This document shows positions 19,655-28,281 of a stretch of 64,000 nt of DNA, piece after piece. The stretch is from Methylomarinum sp. Ch1-1 (GTDB lineage Bacteria; Pseudomonadota; Gammaproteobacteria; Methylococcales; Methylomonadaceae): NCBI RefSeq assembly GCF_030717995.2, contig NZ_CP157743.1:3498501-3562500 (forward strand), given 5' to 3'. The notes beneath the pieces are model-generated. The model saw only the letters and a list, made by a program, of their open reading frames with translations, was not told the DNA's origin and ran no database searches. A program made the translations under genes and the position numbers. Position 1 is the first letter of the stretch. Each line of letters begins with the position of its first letter.

Positions 19655-21481
19655 ATGTTAGAGCCAGCCACCTACGAAGCCTTCTCATTCGGCATACTCA
19701 GCGCCCTATCGTTGCCGCTGGGCACCTTGACGACGCTGTATTGGAAACCCTCCGACCGCGCCATCGCCTTCCTGATGGCTTTCGGCGGCGGCGCCCTGTT
19801 GGCCGCATTGACGATAGACCTAGTGGCCAGCACGCTCGCCAAAGGCGCCTTTTATCCGCTGGCTTCCGGTTGCATCGTCGGCGGCCTAATCTTTATCGCC
19901 CTGAACCAGGTTGTCAATGATTTCGGCGGCTTCGTCAGAAAAGCCTCGACCCAGTTCTATCATATTAGACGGCTCGAACATCGCCGCTTCCGCGGCATAC
20001 TGTCGGCTCTGAAACGGGTCGATGTTTTCAAACAATTGCCGGACGAAGACTTTAAATTCCTGGAAAAGGCGATTTACAACTGGGAAGTCAAACAAGGCAC
20101 GTTGATCTTCAGCCAAGGCGAGCCTTGCGATGAACTGTACATCATTGCATCCGGTCGGGTCGAATTGCTCGATCCGGAGGAACGGAACCCCTCCTTATTT
20201 CTCGCCAAAAACGACGACCTCGGCTGGCTGGCCTATGTCACCGGCACCCCTTACCGTTTCAGCGCCAGGGCCATTGAAAATACCAGCCTGTGGGTGCTGC
20301 CGAAAACCGCCTTCAACAATTTATTGTCCGACTCTCCGGAACTGGCCGCAGCGGTGCAACGCTGGTTGCAAAATCCCAAAGTCATCAACTATCTGCATCG
20401 CCAGCATCACCTATCGAATGAAGCGATCGATCGCTGGCGTCACGACGCCAGCAAGCAAATCAGGCGTAAAGGTTATTTCTATAGCGCGGTGCATATAGAA
20501 CATAACGACGAAGCCTTTAAAAAGATCGTCCACAGTATCGGCGGGTTTGAATTATTCGACGGCCTTCCGAGCAACGAACTGGAAATCATCGCCAATCATC
20601 TGGTCTACAAGCATTACGCCAAGGGCAATACCTTCTTTCATGAAGGCGAAGCGGCCGACCACATGTTCATTATCGCCGATGGGTCCGTTTCCATCATCGA
20701 TGCCAAGGGCCGTTTCAGCCACAGCATCGATTTGATCGCGCAGGATGCCTTCGGCTATAACGCCTTCATGACCGGCAGCCGCTACACGATGTCGGCGATG
20801 GCCCGTGAGCCGACGACGGCATGGGTGCTGCGTCGCAAAGACTTCAATTATCTGGTCAGAATCCTACCGGAACTGGCTAGGCGCTTTAAAGCGCATTTAC
20901 AAAGCCCCGAGATCCAGGACTATCTTGTTTCCAGACAAAATTTCAGCCTCGACAACGCCCAGCTTTGGTGTCGTGATGCGATCAAAAGCCTGAATCATGG
21001 CAAGGATATCAAACCGATCATGGCCTTTCATGCCGACATCAGTCAACATAAGGGCGCGCCCTTGGCGATCTGGCTTGGATTGATGCTGGACGGCATTCCG
21101 GAAGCGCTGGTGATCGGCGCCAGCCTAATACACGCCAGCCTAGGTTTCTCTTTGTTGGCCGGTTTGTTTTTATCCAACTACCCGGAAGCCCTGTCCAGTT
21201 CGGTCGGCATGCGCCGCCAAGGAATGAAATTTTCGGTGATCTTATTGATGTGGTCCAGTCTGATGTTGGCCACCGGACTGCTCAGCGCCCTGGGCAACAT
21301 TTATTTCGCCGGCTTCAGTCATGACGTCTTCGCCTTCACCGAAGGCGTCGCCGCCGGCGCGATGCTGACGATGATCGCCCAAACGATGCTGCCGGAAGCC
21401 TATTTCAAAGGCGGCGAAATCATCGGTTTCTCGACCCTGCTCGGCTTTCTGGCAGCCATTTTCTTTAAAACGCTGGAATAG
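19655..21481 (+). CDS. ZIP-like transporter with two inserted cyclic-nucleotide-binding domains
   Basis: A 608-residue protein with an unusual layout. Residues ~1-95 hold three membrane segments with ZIP-like sequence (SLPLGTLTTLYW, MAFGGGALLAALTIDL). Residues ~120-240 and ~290-410 are two cNMP-binding-type beta-rolls (QGEPCDELYIIASGRVELLD; EGEAADHMFIIADGSVSIID). Membrane segments resume at ~470, with HKGAPLAIWLGLMLDGIPEALVIGA carrying the ZIP-type His/Asp/Pro-Glu signature, and continue to the C-terminus. So a metal-transporter-like membrane domain is interrupted by two sensor domains. The consensus Arg of true cAMP phosphate cassettes is not evident, so the ligand is uncertain. No operon partners. 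Confidence 0.8.
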   Translation: MLEPATYEAFSFGILSALSLPLGTLTTLYWKPSDRAIAFLMAFGGGALLAALTIDLVASTLAKGAFYPLASGCIVGGLIFIALNQVVNDFGGFVRKASTQFYHIRRLEHRRFRGILSALKRVDVFKQLPDEDFKFLEKAIYNWEVKQGTLIFSQGEPCDELYIIASGRVELLDPEERNPSLFLAKNDDLGWLAYVTGTPYRFSARAIENTSLWVLPKTAFNNLLSDSPELAAAVQRWLQNPKVINYLHRQHHLSNEAIDRWRHDASKQIRRKGYFYSAVHIEHNDEAFKKIVHSIGGFELFDGLPSNELEIIANHLVYKHYAKGNTFFHEGEAADHMFIIADGSVSIIDAKGRFSHSIDLIAQDAFGYNAFMTGSRYTMSAMAREPTTAWVLRRKDFNYLVRILPELARRFKAHLQSPEIQDYLVSRQNFSLDNAQLWCRDAIKSLNHGKDIKPIMAFHADISQHKGAPLAIWLGLMLDGIPEALVIGASLIHASLGFSLLAGLFLSNYPEALSSSVGMRRQGMKFSVILLMWSSLMLATGLLSALGNIYFAGFSHDVFAFTEGVAAGAMLTMIAQTMLPEAYFKGGEIIGFSTLLGFLAAIFFKTLE

Positions 21482-21596
21482 ACAAGGTTCAAGGCTCCAA
21501 GCTGTGTAACTAGTCCATAGTCAATCTTATTCCGTCGGCAATTGTGAATGTAACTGCGGATTTAGCCACGCCATGCGAATAAATTCTCGCCTACCG

Positions 21597-21826
21597 CAGC
21601 AATTCCCATTTGGCGAGGATGTCGGCAGCAAGGATGCGGCTGTCAAGCCCCCAGCACCTAAATCCATGGCTTTTGGGCTCATTTTACATTCCAGGATAAT
21701 TTAGGTGCTGGGTGAACGGCGCTCCTCGACAGACACACCCCATGCCCTAAACAAAGCGACCTGATACACACTGGTTTCTTAACCCGAACTCGGGTTAAAC
21801 ACAGCAAAAATACTCAAACTGGGAAA
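21597..21826 (+). repeat. Miniature repeat family copy D (truncated, rearranged)
   Basis: CAGCAATTCCCAT at 21597 joins directly to TTTGGCGAGGATGTCGG. The core ACCTAAATCC...AATTTAGGTGCTGGGTGAAC follows, then CACCCCATGCCCTAAAC. A ~50-bp extra segment with the hairpin TTAACCCGA/TCGGGTTAA (21779-21798) precedes the right arm CTCAAACTGGGAA. Confidence 0.65.
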
Positions 21827-21949
21827 CTTCAGTAAAAGTTGCCTATCCCTTTTTTTCCTCTTTTTTCCCTTGTCCCCTTTTTTCTAAACCACGCATATGA
21901 ATGCACCCTCAAAAATTAGCCAGCACACAGAAATCGCTGAAATTAAGCG

Positions 21950-21999
21950 TGATATTGTACATAGGTACTAAATATATTTAGTACCTATGTACAATATCA
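21950..21999. repeat. 50-bp perfect palindrome
   Basis: The two 25-bp halves are exact reverse complements with no spacer. Each half contains GATATTGTACATAGGTAC and the centre is AAATATATTT. It lies in an AT-rich intergenic stretch about 165 bp upstream of the interrupted SleB-type gene, after a pyrimidine-rich run at 21847-21886. No adjacent T-tract makes it an obvious terminator. Confidence 0.95.
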
Positions 22000-22517
22000 T
22001 CGGATTAGACAATATGTCAGAATCCCTATCAACATGTAGTTATCTAATTAGGTGAATCGACTTAATAATGATTGACCTAACATAATGATGCATTTATCTG
22101 CTGAGTCCAAATTTTAGTTCACTCATATTTGAGTATTCAATGCAGTAATACAAAGTGGGGTTCATTATGAATATAAACACACTTAATTATGCAAGTTTAA
22201 TGATTTTATTATTGAACGGGTATCAAGTTAGATACACCCAATCTGATCATGATTTTAAATTACATATCCATAATAAAAAGATATTACAGCTCGGCAACAT
22301 AATTCAGAATATCAATGCACAAAAAAACATGGCAAAACACTCTGCTATAAATACTAATTATGCCATGAAAACTGTTAACCCTATAAGTAGTTCAAATATT
22401 ATAGATACCAAAAATATCGACAAAGAAGAAGACTTAAATGAGCTTTATTGCCTCGCTTTGAATATATATTTCGAAGCTAGGGGAGAATCAGAAATAGGCA
22501 AGAAAGCTGTAGGCCAG

Positions 22518-24186
22518 TAATTATTCAGACACCCTAACAATTGGCAAGGCCGGTACCGGCAAGCCTGACCGCTGACTTGCGATCACTTGTGCCAAATAAA
22601 TCCACGGTGACTGATTTCTTTTGCGGCAGGTTTCAATGACGCTGATTAAAATAGCGAACACACGCGTCCCATTTTCCGAGCGCGTGCCATAGCAAATGCC
22701 GCGTAAAATAACCCAGTGGCGCAACGCTCGCTCCGCTTCATTATTCGTTAAGGGCTGATGCGGTTGATCCAGAACTTGAAAAATAGCTGTCCAGTCATTT
22801 AGCATTTCCGTGGCTAATGCTGCTGTTTTCTTATGTTCATGGGTTTTCATTTGTATACACATCTGCTGATAGAGCAGTAATTGCAGGCGATAAGTTTCAG
22901 AAAGTGGCGTATCAGGTGGTGTTATTCGCGCTTTGCGTACCGCACCTATCAACACAGCCAGTAAATCGTGCGTTTGTTGACCAAAAAGCTGGGCGTCTCT
23001 GTTTAAGCTTTCATTGAGCCCTTTCGCTTTACGCAGAAGATGAGCCCAGCAACGTAACCGACTCAGATATTTGCGATAAACCGTGTAGCCATCGCTCATT
23101 AACCAACCATTAAAGTCGTCGCCTAAAAGATTTTCCAATAATTCAGCGCTACGCGTAGCAATCCAATAGGCTGTGACGCGATTCGTACTGAACACCCATA
23201 ACCAAAGAAAAGTCGTGTGCTCCATCCAGGAGGTTTCGTCTACATGCAGCAATTCGCTGTTAATGATTTCTTGTGCAAACTCATCTTCAAGCGGCATAGC
23301 CGCTGCGCCACTTTCATGCAGGGTATTATTGATGGTGCCAACACTTAATTTAATACCTAACCAGTCATATAAAATTCCTGAATACGCTCACGCGATAGGC
23401 GCATACGGTAGGCAAGACAAACAATCATTGCTGCCAGTCCAGGCCCCACTAAACGCCATTCAGTTCGGCTAATACCCGGCAATTGAGCATGACTGCTACG
23501 ACTGACTTCTTTGCGCGTGATATGTCCATTGGCGCACACTACTTCATAGAGTGTGCTTGGTATGGGTGACTAGAATGCCTGGATGCTCAACATCGCCCCA
23601 TTCGACATTGATTGTTTCATACGCGGCATAGGCGATAGCATGACGCGGCTCTAATGTTTGATGGCAGCAGGCACATATTTCAGGGTAATGATCTTGATAG
23701 TGGGTAATGGCTAGCTTTTGTGTTCGGCCAAAGCCTTGTGCGCCTGGTTGTTTGCCGGGTTTGCGGGGTTCTTGATGTTCATTGTTAGGATCAGCGGACT
23801 GTTGCTGATCTTTTTTAGAAGGCGACGGGGGGGTGACGGTGTCTTCCGTTTCAGCAGACTTATCGATCTCCGTTTGTTCTTGATCGTTTGTATTATCTGT
23901 AGCTGCTTTATCCCAAGGCGCTTCGCTGCTAGGTGGACGAGAGCTGTTGCGCGAATTTTGGCTTAAGCGCTCACGCGCTTCTTTTAGGTCGTTAAGTAAC
24001 TTAATCGATAGGTAACGTAATTCCTCTTCCGGTAAATTGAGAAGCTCGTCTTCATCGATTTGGCTTAGGTCCTGGTTACTGAGTTGCATGGGATAAATAC
24101 TAAGGCTTCTTAATGGATTTGTACAATGTTCTTGTGTCGGTTTGTCAATTATTTTGTATTTTCAGCTAGGGTGTGTGAATACTTAC
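22518..24186 (-). mobile_element. IS66-family element (single transposase ORF type)
   Basis: 1669 bp with ends GTAATTATTCAGACACCCTA and, read inwards from the other side, GTAAGTATTCACACACCCTA. The 8-bp target duplication GTAGGCCA is present on both sides (22510-22517 and 24187-24194). Only a tnpC-like ORF is present, with no accessory tnpA/tnpB, as in the ISBst12 subgroup. Confidence 0.95.
22521..24089 (-). pseudogene. IS66-family transposase (TnpC-like), two frameshifts
   Basis: The N-terminal block (24089-23544) has a Leu/Glu-rich coiled region, SRNSSRPPSSEAPWDK, and the zinc-binding CACC...C segment. The frame breaks near 23550, where LYEVVCANGHITRKE continues in another frame. It breaks again near 23360, after RIQEF, where ILYDWLGIKLSVGTINNTLHES resumes. 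The C-terminal block (from 23297 down to 22521) keeps the catalytic regions HVDETSW, SDGYTVY and NNEAERALR. It is inactive unless frameshifts are bypassed. Confidence 0.9.
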
Positions 24187-24611
24187 GTAGGCCACGTTGT
24201 GATGAACCGTGTCGATGACACCAAGTTCCCAAACACAGTCTGTGAAGTGGTCAAGCAAGGTGGTGAGCGTAAATTGAATCGCTGTCAATTTTCCTGGTGG
24301 TGCGACGGTCGCTCCGACAGGCCGACAAATCATACTTCATGGCATCAAAGCATTCGCATAGCCCGGGAAATCTATTTTAGAAAGTCTAGCGATCCAACAC
24401 AAGGTTCGCTTTGGTATCATGCCGAGTATGTTAGTCCGTATTGGAAAAAGGCCTTGTTACGTGGTCCAAAAATCGGGAAACACATTTTTTATAAAGATAC
24501 CGGCCGGATTACATCAGCAGATCGTGATAACAATAAATCCGCTAGCACTTAGAACCCATACATGGTTCACTCTTATTCCAAGAAAACTCACTCCTAGACC
24601 TGAAATAAAAT

Positions 24612-24713
24612 ATGATTGAATCAAAGATCATTAATTATTTCGATACCGAAAAGAACAAACTGGATTTATTTTTATTCGATAAGCATTTAAACATAAAGAT
24701 CAGTCAAAATTAA
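24612..24713 (+). CDS. Possible 33-residue small ORF
   Basis: ATG at 24612 opens a short AT-rich frame (MIESKIINYFDTEKNKLDLF...) ending in TAA at 24711-24713. There is no clear ribosome site and no known family. It lies in the low-GC stretch behind the interrupted hydrolase and may be noise. Confidence 0.2.
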   Translation: MIESKIINYFDTEKNKLDLFLFDKHLNIKISQN

Positions 24714-24841
24714 ATAATCACCGTCTTTATGAAATACCAAGATACCATAACATAATGGCTTGCATATGAGAGAAACATAGCAAACGCACCCCCACTTTGC
24801 TAAGTGTCGGGCGAATAATTCGACCGTAAATAAACACAGTC

Positions 24842-24864
24842 ATTCCGGCATGGAATGCCGGAAT
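24842..24864. repeat. Short palindromic repeat unit
   Basis: ATTCCGGCAT-GGA-ATGCCGGAAT: 10-bp perfect arms followed by CCAG. It resembles the widespread dispersed repeats of the form GTCATTCC...GGAATCCAG in Gammaproteobacteria. The surrounding 24714-25086 holds no gene that I can support. Confidence 0.6.
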
Positions 24865-25086
24865 CCAGTGCTCATGGATGAGCGTTTTTGCAAAAAAACT
24901 TATTGCCAAGCACTTAGCTTTCGCGGATTAAGCTTGGCGTTAGCCATATCGCTTGTCACTACCCCAATGGTAGTCTAGATAGTATGGCTTCGGATTGAAT
25001 AATCCGCCCAGTTCGGTTCGTGCAAATAGCCGATGATTTACGGTTCTTTGTGGCCGGCCTTTATATTGCCATCAACCTCAACCGGC

Positions 25087-26976
25087 TTAAATTTCCGCCA
25101 GGTCGCCCTTGGCTTCTAGCCAGCTTTTGCGGTCCTGGGCGCGTTTTTTCGCCAACAGCAAATCCATCTGCTCGCGGGTCGCCTCGATATCTTCGACGGT
25201 CAATTGCACCAATCTGCGGGTATCCGGATTCATCGTCGTTTCCCGTAATTGCGCCGGGTTCATCTCCCCTAAGCCTTTAAAGCGTTGAACATTGATTTTG
25301 CCTTTCAGTTTTTCCGCCTCGATCCTGGCCAAAACCCCCAGTCTCTCCGATTCATCCAAGGCATAAAAAACCTTCTTGCCGACATCGACGCGATACAACG
25401 GCGGCATCGCAACAAACACATGCCCGGCCTTGACCAACGGCAGGAAGTGTCGGTAAAACAGCGCGCAAATCAACGTGGCGATATGGTTGCCGTCTGAATC
25501 GGCGTCGGCCAGAATGCAGATTTTGCCGTAGCGCAGGTTTTCCAAACTCTCGGAGTCCGGCTCGATACCGAGGGCCACCGCGATGTCATGCACCTCTTGC
25601 GACCCCATCACCTGAGCCGAATCGACTTCCCAGGTATTGAGAATTTTTCCGCGCAACGGCATGATCGCCTGAAATTCACGGTCCCGCGCCTGCTTGGCCG
25701 AACCGCCGGCCGAGTCCCCCTCGACCAGAAACAGTTCGGTACGGCTTATATCCTGCGCCGAACAATCCGCCAGCTTGCCCGGCAAGGCCGGACCGGCGGT
25801 CACTTTTTTTCTAACGATTTTCTTGCTGGACTTGAGGCGTTTTTGCGCACTGGCCAGGATGATCTCGGCGATCCTCTCGCCTTCCTGAGGATGCTGATTC
25901 AACCATAAGCTGAAACTATCTTTCGCGACTCCGGAAACAAAGGTGACGCATTCGCGCGAACTCAAACGCTCCTTGGTTTGTCCAGAAAACTGCGGATCTT
26001 CCAGCTTGACCGACAGCACGAAATGACAATTTTCCCAGACATCCTCCGGCGCGATCTTGACCCCGCGCGGCAACAGGTTTCTGAAATCGCAGAATTCCCG
26101 CATCGCCTCGGTCAACCCCGCTCTCAAGCCGTTGACATGAGTCCCGCCCTGGGCGGTCGGCACCAGGTTGACATAACTTTCGGCAATGGTCTCCGGCAGA
26201 CTCTCCGCAGTCCAGACGATTCCCCATTCCACCGCCTCGTCATGACCGGACAACTCAGCCATAAAGGGCTGTTCCGGGTAGAGTTCCACTTCTCCGACAC
26301 GATCGAGTAAATATTCCTCCAGACCGTTTTGATAGCACCAAGTCCATTCCTCGTCGCTGGTCTCTGACTGTAATGAGATCTTCAAGCCTGGACACAACAC
26401 CGCTTTAGCCCTGAGCACGTGCTTCAGTTTGTTGACGGAAACCTTGCCGGAATCAAAATAACTTTCGTCGGGCCAAAAATGGATCGTCGTGCCCGTATTG
26501 GCTTTGCCGACAGAGCCGGTCTCCTGCAAATCGGTCTGTTTATCGCCATGGGCGAAACTCATCTGATAAACGCTGCCGCCGCGTTTGACTTCGATGTCCA
26601 ATTTTTTCGATAACGCATTGACGACAGAAACGCCGACACCGTGCAGCCCCCCGGAAAACTGATAATTCTTGTTGGAAAATTTACCACCGGCGTGCAGCTG
26701 GGTCAGAATCACTTCGACACCGGGGATGCCCTGTTCTGGATGAAGATCGACCGGCATCCCGCGGCCATTGTCCTTAACCCGCACAGATCCATCCTTATAT
26801 AAAACGACTTCTATGCTATCGGCATGGCCCGCCAATGCTTCATCGACGCTATTGTCGACGACTTCCTGCACCAGATGATTGGGGCGCGTGGTATCGGTAT
26901 ACATGCCCGGTCTTTTACGCACCGGATCCAAACCGCTTAAAACCTCAATCGCTGCCGCGTTATATTCGTTGCTCAT
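25087..26976 (-). CDS. parE: DNA topoisomerase IV subunit B
   Basis: A 629-residue protein, the usual ParE length. The GHKL ATPase domain shows EVVDNSVDEALAG, DNGRGMPVD and GGLHGVGVSVVNALS in the first 120 residues. The TOPRIM domain shows LVEGDSAGGSAKQARDR near 417 and DADSDGNHI near 490. The family C-terminus QRFKGLGEMNP follows. It forms the heterotetramer with ParC, supplying ATP hydrolysis. It is transcribed divergently from xseB across a 112-bp gap that contains TATAAT at 27006-27011, reading towards xseB. Confidence 0.96.
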   Translation of the reverse strand: MSNEYNAAAIEVLSGLDPVRKRPGMYTDTTRPNHLVQEVVDNSVDEALAGHADSIEVVLYKDGSVRVKDNGRGMPVDLHPEQGIPGVEVILTQLHAGGKFSNKNYQFSGGLHGVGVSVVNALSKKLDIEVKRGGSVYQMSFAHGDKQTDLQETGSVGKANTGTTIHFWPDESYFDSGKVSVNKLKHVLRAKAVLCPGLKISLQSETSDEEWTWCYQNGLEEYLLDRVGEVELYPEQPFMAELSGHDEAVEWGIVWTAESLPETIAESYVNLVPTAQGGTHVNGLRAGLTEAMREFCDFRNLLPRGVKIAPEDVWENCHFVLSVKLEDPQFSGQTKERLSSRECVTFVSGVAKDSFSLWLNQHPQEGERIAEIILASAQKRLKSSKKIVRKKVTAGPALPGKLADCSAQDISRTELFLVEGDSAGGSAKQARDREFQAIMPLRGKILNTWEVDSAQVMGSQEVHDIAVALGIEPDSESLENLRYGKICILADADSDGNHIATLICALFYRHFLPLVKAGHVFVAMPPLYRVDVGKKVFYALDESERLGVLARIEAEKLKGKINVQRFKGLGEMNPAQLRETTMNPDTRRLVQLTVEDIEATREQMDLLLAKKRAQDRKSWLEAKGDLAEI

Positions 26977-27088
26977 ACTTCCTAATCACTCGGGATAAAT
27001 TCATATATAATAGTTTGTTTACTTTTGCTTTCCGGCATCTCTCCCATGCCGGCAGGCGGTACATCGTATCACAACACCCTTTATTTAT

Positions 27089-27322
27089 ATGCCGAGAAAA
27101 AAAAGTACGACATTATTTGAAGATTCTATGGCGGAACTGGAACAGCTGGTAGAACAAATGGAGCAAGGCGACATTACCCTGGAAGAGTCGCTGCAGTCCT
27201 TTGAGCGCGGTATCAAATTAACCCGTATCTGCCAGAAAGCGTTGCAGGATGCTGAACAGAAGGTTCAGGTTTTACTGGAAAAAGACGGCAAACAAACCCT
27301 GGAGCCATTTAACGATGAGTAA
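27089..27322 (+). CDS. xseB: Exodeoxyribonuclease VII small subunit
   Basis: A 77-residue protein with the typical LFEDSMAELEQLVEQMEQGDITLEESLQSFERG segment. Several copies bind one XseA to form the nuclease that degrades single-stranded DNA. Its stop overlaps the ispA start by 8 bp (ATGAGTAA), so the two are translationally coupled. The xseB-ispA-dxs order is the common proteobacterial arrangement. Confidence 0.95.
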   Translation: MPRKKSTTLFEDSMAELEQLVEQMEQGDITLEESLQSFERGIKLTRICQKALQDAEQKVQVLLEKDGKQTLEPFNDE

Positions 27323-28211
27323 TGCATTAAAAGATTATCTGACAGCCTGTCAAAACCGCGTCGAAAGAGCTTTGGAGGCTCGTCTGCCCAGTGACAACAT
27401 TCTGCCCAGAAAACTGCATGAAGCGATGCGTTATACCGTGCTGGACGGCGGTAAGAGAATGCGCCCATTGCTGACCTATGCCACCGGCAAAGCCTTGAAC
27501 ATTGCCGAAGACACACTGGATGGCCCCGCCTGCGCCGTTGAATTCATTCATGTCTATTCCTTGATCCATGACGACCTGCCGGCCATGGATGATGACGATC
27601 TGCGCCGCGGCAAAGCGACCTGCCATGTCGCCTATGACGAGGCGACAGCCATTCTGACCGGCGATGCCTTACAAGCGCTGGCGTTCGAAACCCTGGCCCA
27701 TGACCCCAGCATCAACGCTACGCCCGCCGCTCGTCTGAACATGATCACCAGCCTGGCTAAAGCCAGTGGCTCCCAAGGCATGGTCGGCGGTCAGGCGATC
27801 GACCTGGAGTCTGTCGGAACCCAGCTGACGCTGCCGGAACTAGAAAACATGCACATTCACAAAACCGGCGCCTTGATTCGCGCCAGCGTCAACATGGCGG
27901 CGCTGTGCAAGGAAGATTTGGACCCAACTGTCGGTAAAAAACTGGATCACTACGCCAAATGCATCGGTCTGTCATTTCAGGTTAAAGACGATATACTCGA
28001 CGAAGAAAGCGACACCGAGACATTGGGCAAGACCCAAGGTAAAGACAAAGACAATGACAAGCCGACTTACCCGGCTTTATTAGGCCTGTCCGGGGCCAAA
28101 CAAAAAGCCCAGGAATTGCACGAGCAAGCCCTGGAGAGCCTAAGCGATTTAGGCGCCGAAGCCGACTTGCTGCGCGACCTGTCGTTATATATCATCGAGC
28201 GCGATCATTAA
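27315..28211 (+). CDS. ispA: Farnesyl diphosphate synthase (short-chain polyprenyl synthase)
   Basis: A 298-residue protein started at MSNALKDYL; an upstream in-frame start would only duplicate xseB coding sequence. The first aspartate-rich motif is in HDDLPAMDDDDLRRG near residue 84 and the second in FQVKDDILDEESD near 225. GGKRMRP lies near 43. It condenses IPP with DMAPP/GPP to farnesyl diphosphate, the substrate of the squalene synthase encoded at 40561. It overlaps xseB and lies 70 bp before dxs. Confidence 0.95.
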   Translation: MSNALKDYLTACQNRVERALEARLPSDNILPRKLHEAMRYTVLDGGKRMRPLLTYATGKALNIAEDTLDGPACAVEFIHVYSLIHDDLPAMDDDDLRRGKATCHVAYDEATAILTGDALQALAFETLAHDPSINATPAARLNMITSLAKASGSQGMVGGQAIDLESVGTQLTLPELENMHIHKTGALIRASVNMAALCKEDLDPTVGKKLDHYAKCIGLSFQVKDDILDEESDTETLGKTQGKDKDNDKPTYPALLGLSGAKQKAQELHEQALESLSDLGAEADLLRDLSLYIIERDH

Positions 28212-28281
28212 TAACCTACTTGAAGAGTTGGTTATTAATCTTCATAATCAGCGGCAAAAACATAAAGGAACTGATTGACCC

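Larger units (their letters stand above)
22167..24552 (+). pseudogene. SleB/CwlJ-type cell-wall hydrolase, interrupted by IS66
   Basis: The N-terminal part (22167-22517) has a hydrophobic leader and ends with CLALNIYFEARGESEIGKKAVG. The C-terminal part (24195-24552) continues GHVVMNRVDDTKFPNTVCEVV, then CQFSWWCDG and GSLWYHAEYVSPYW. Removing the IS66 plus one 8-bp GTAGGCCA duplication rejoins the frame exactly as AVG-HVVMNRV. The product would be a Hydrolase_2 peptidoglycan amidase/transglycosylase; the family catalytic Glu lies in the FEARGE segment. ATG at 22167 is preferred over GTG at 22155 because GTGGGG sits upstream. The gene is AT-rich compared with its neighbours, suggesting acquisition by transfer. 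Confidence 0.92.
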
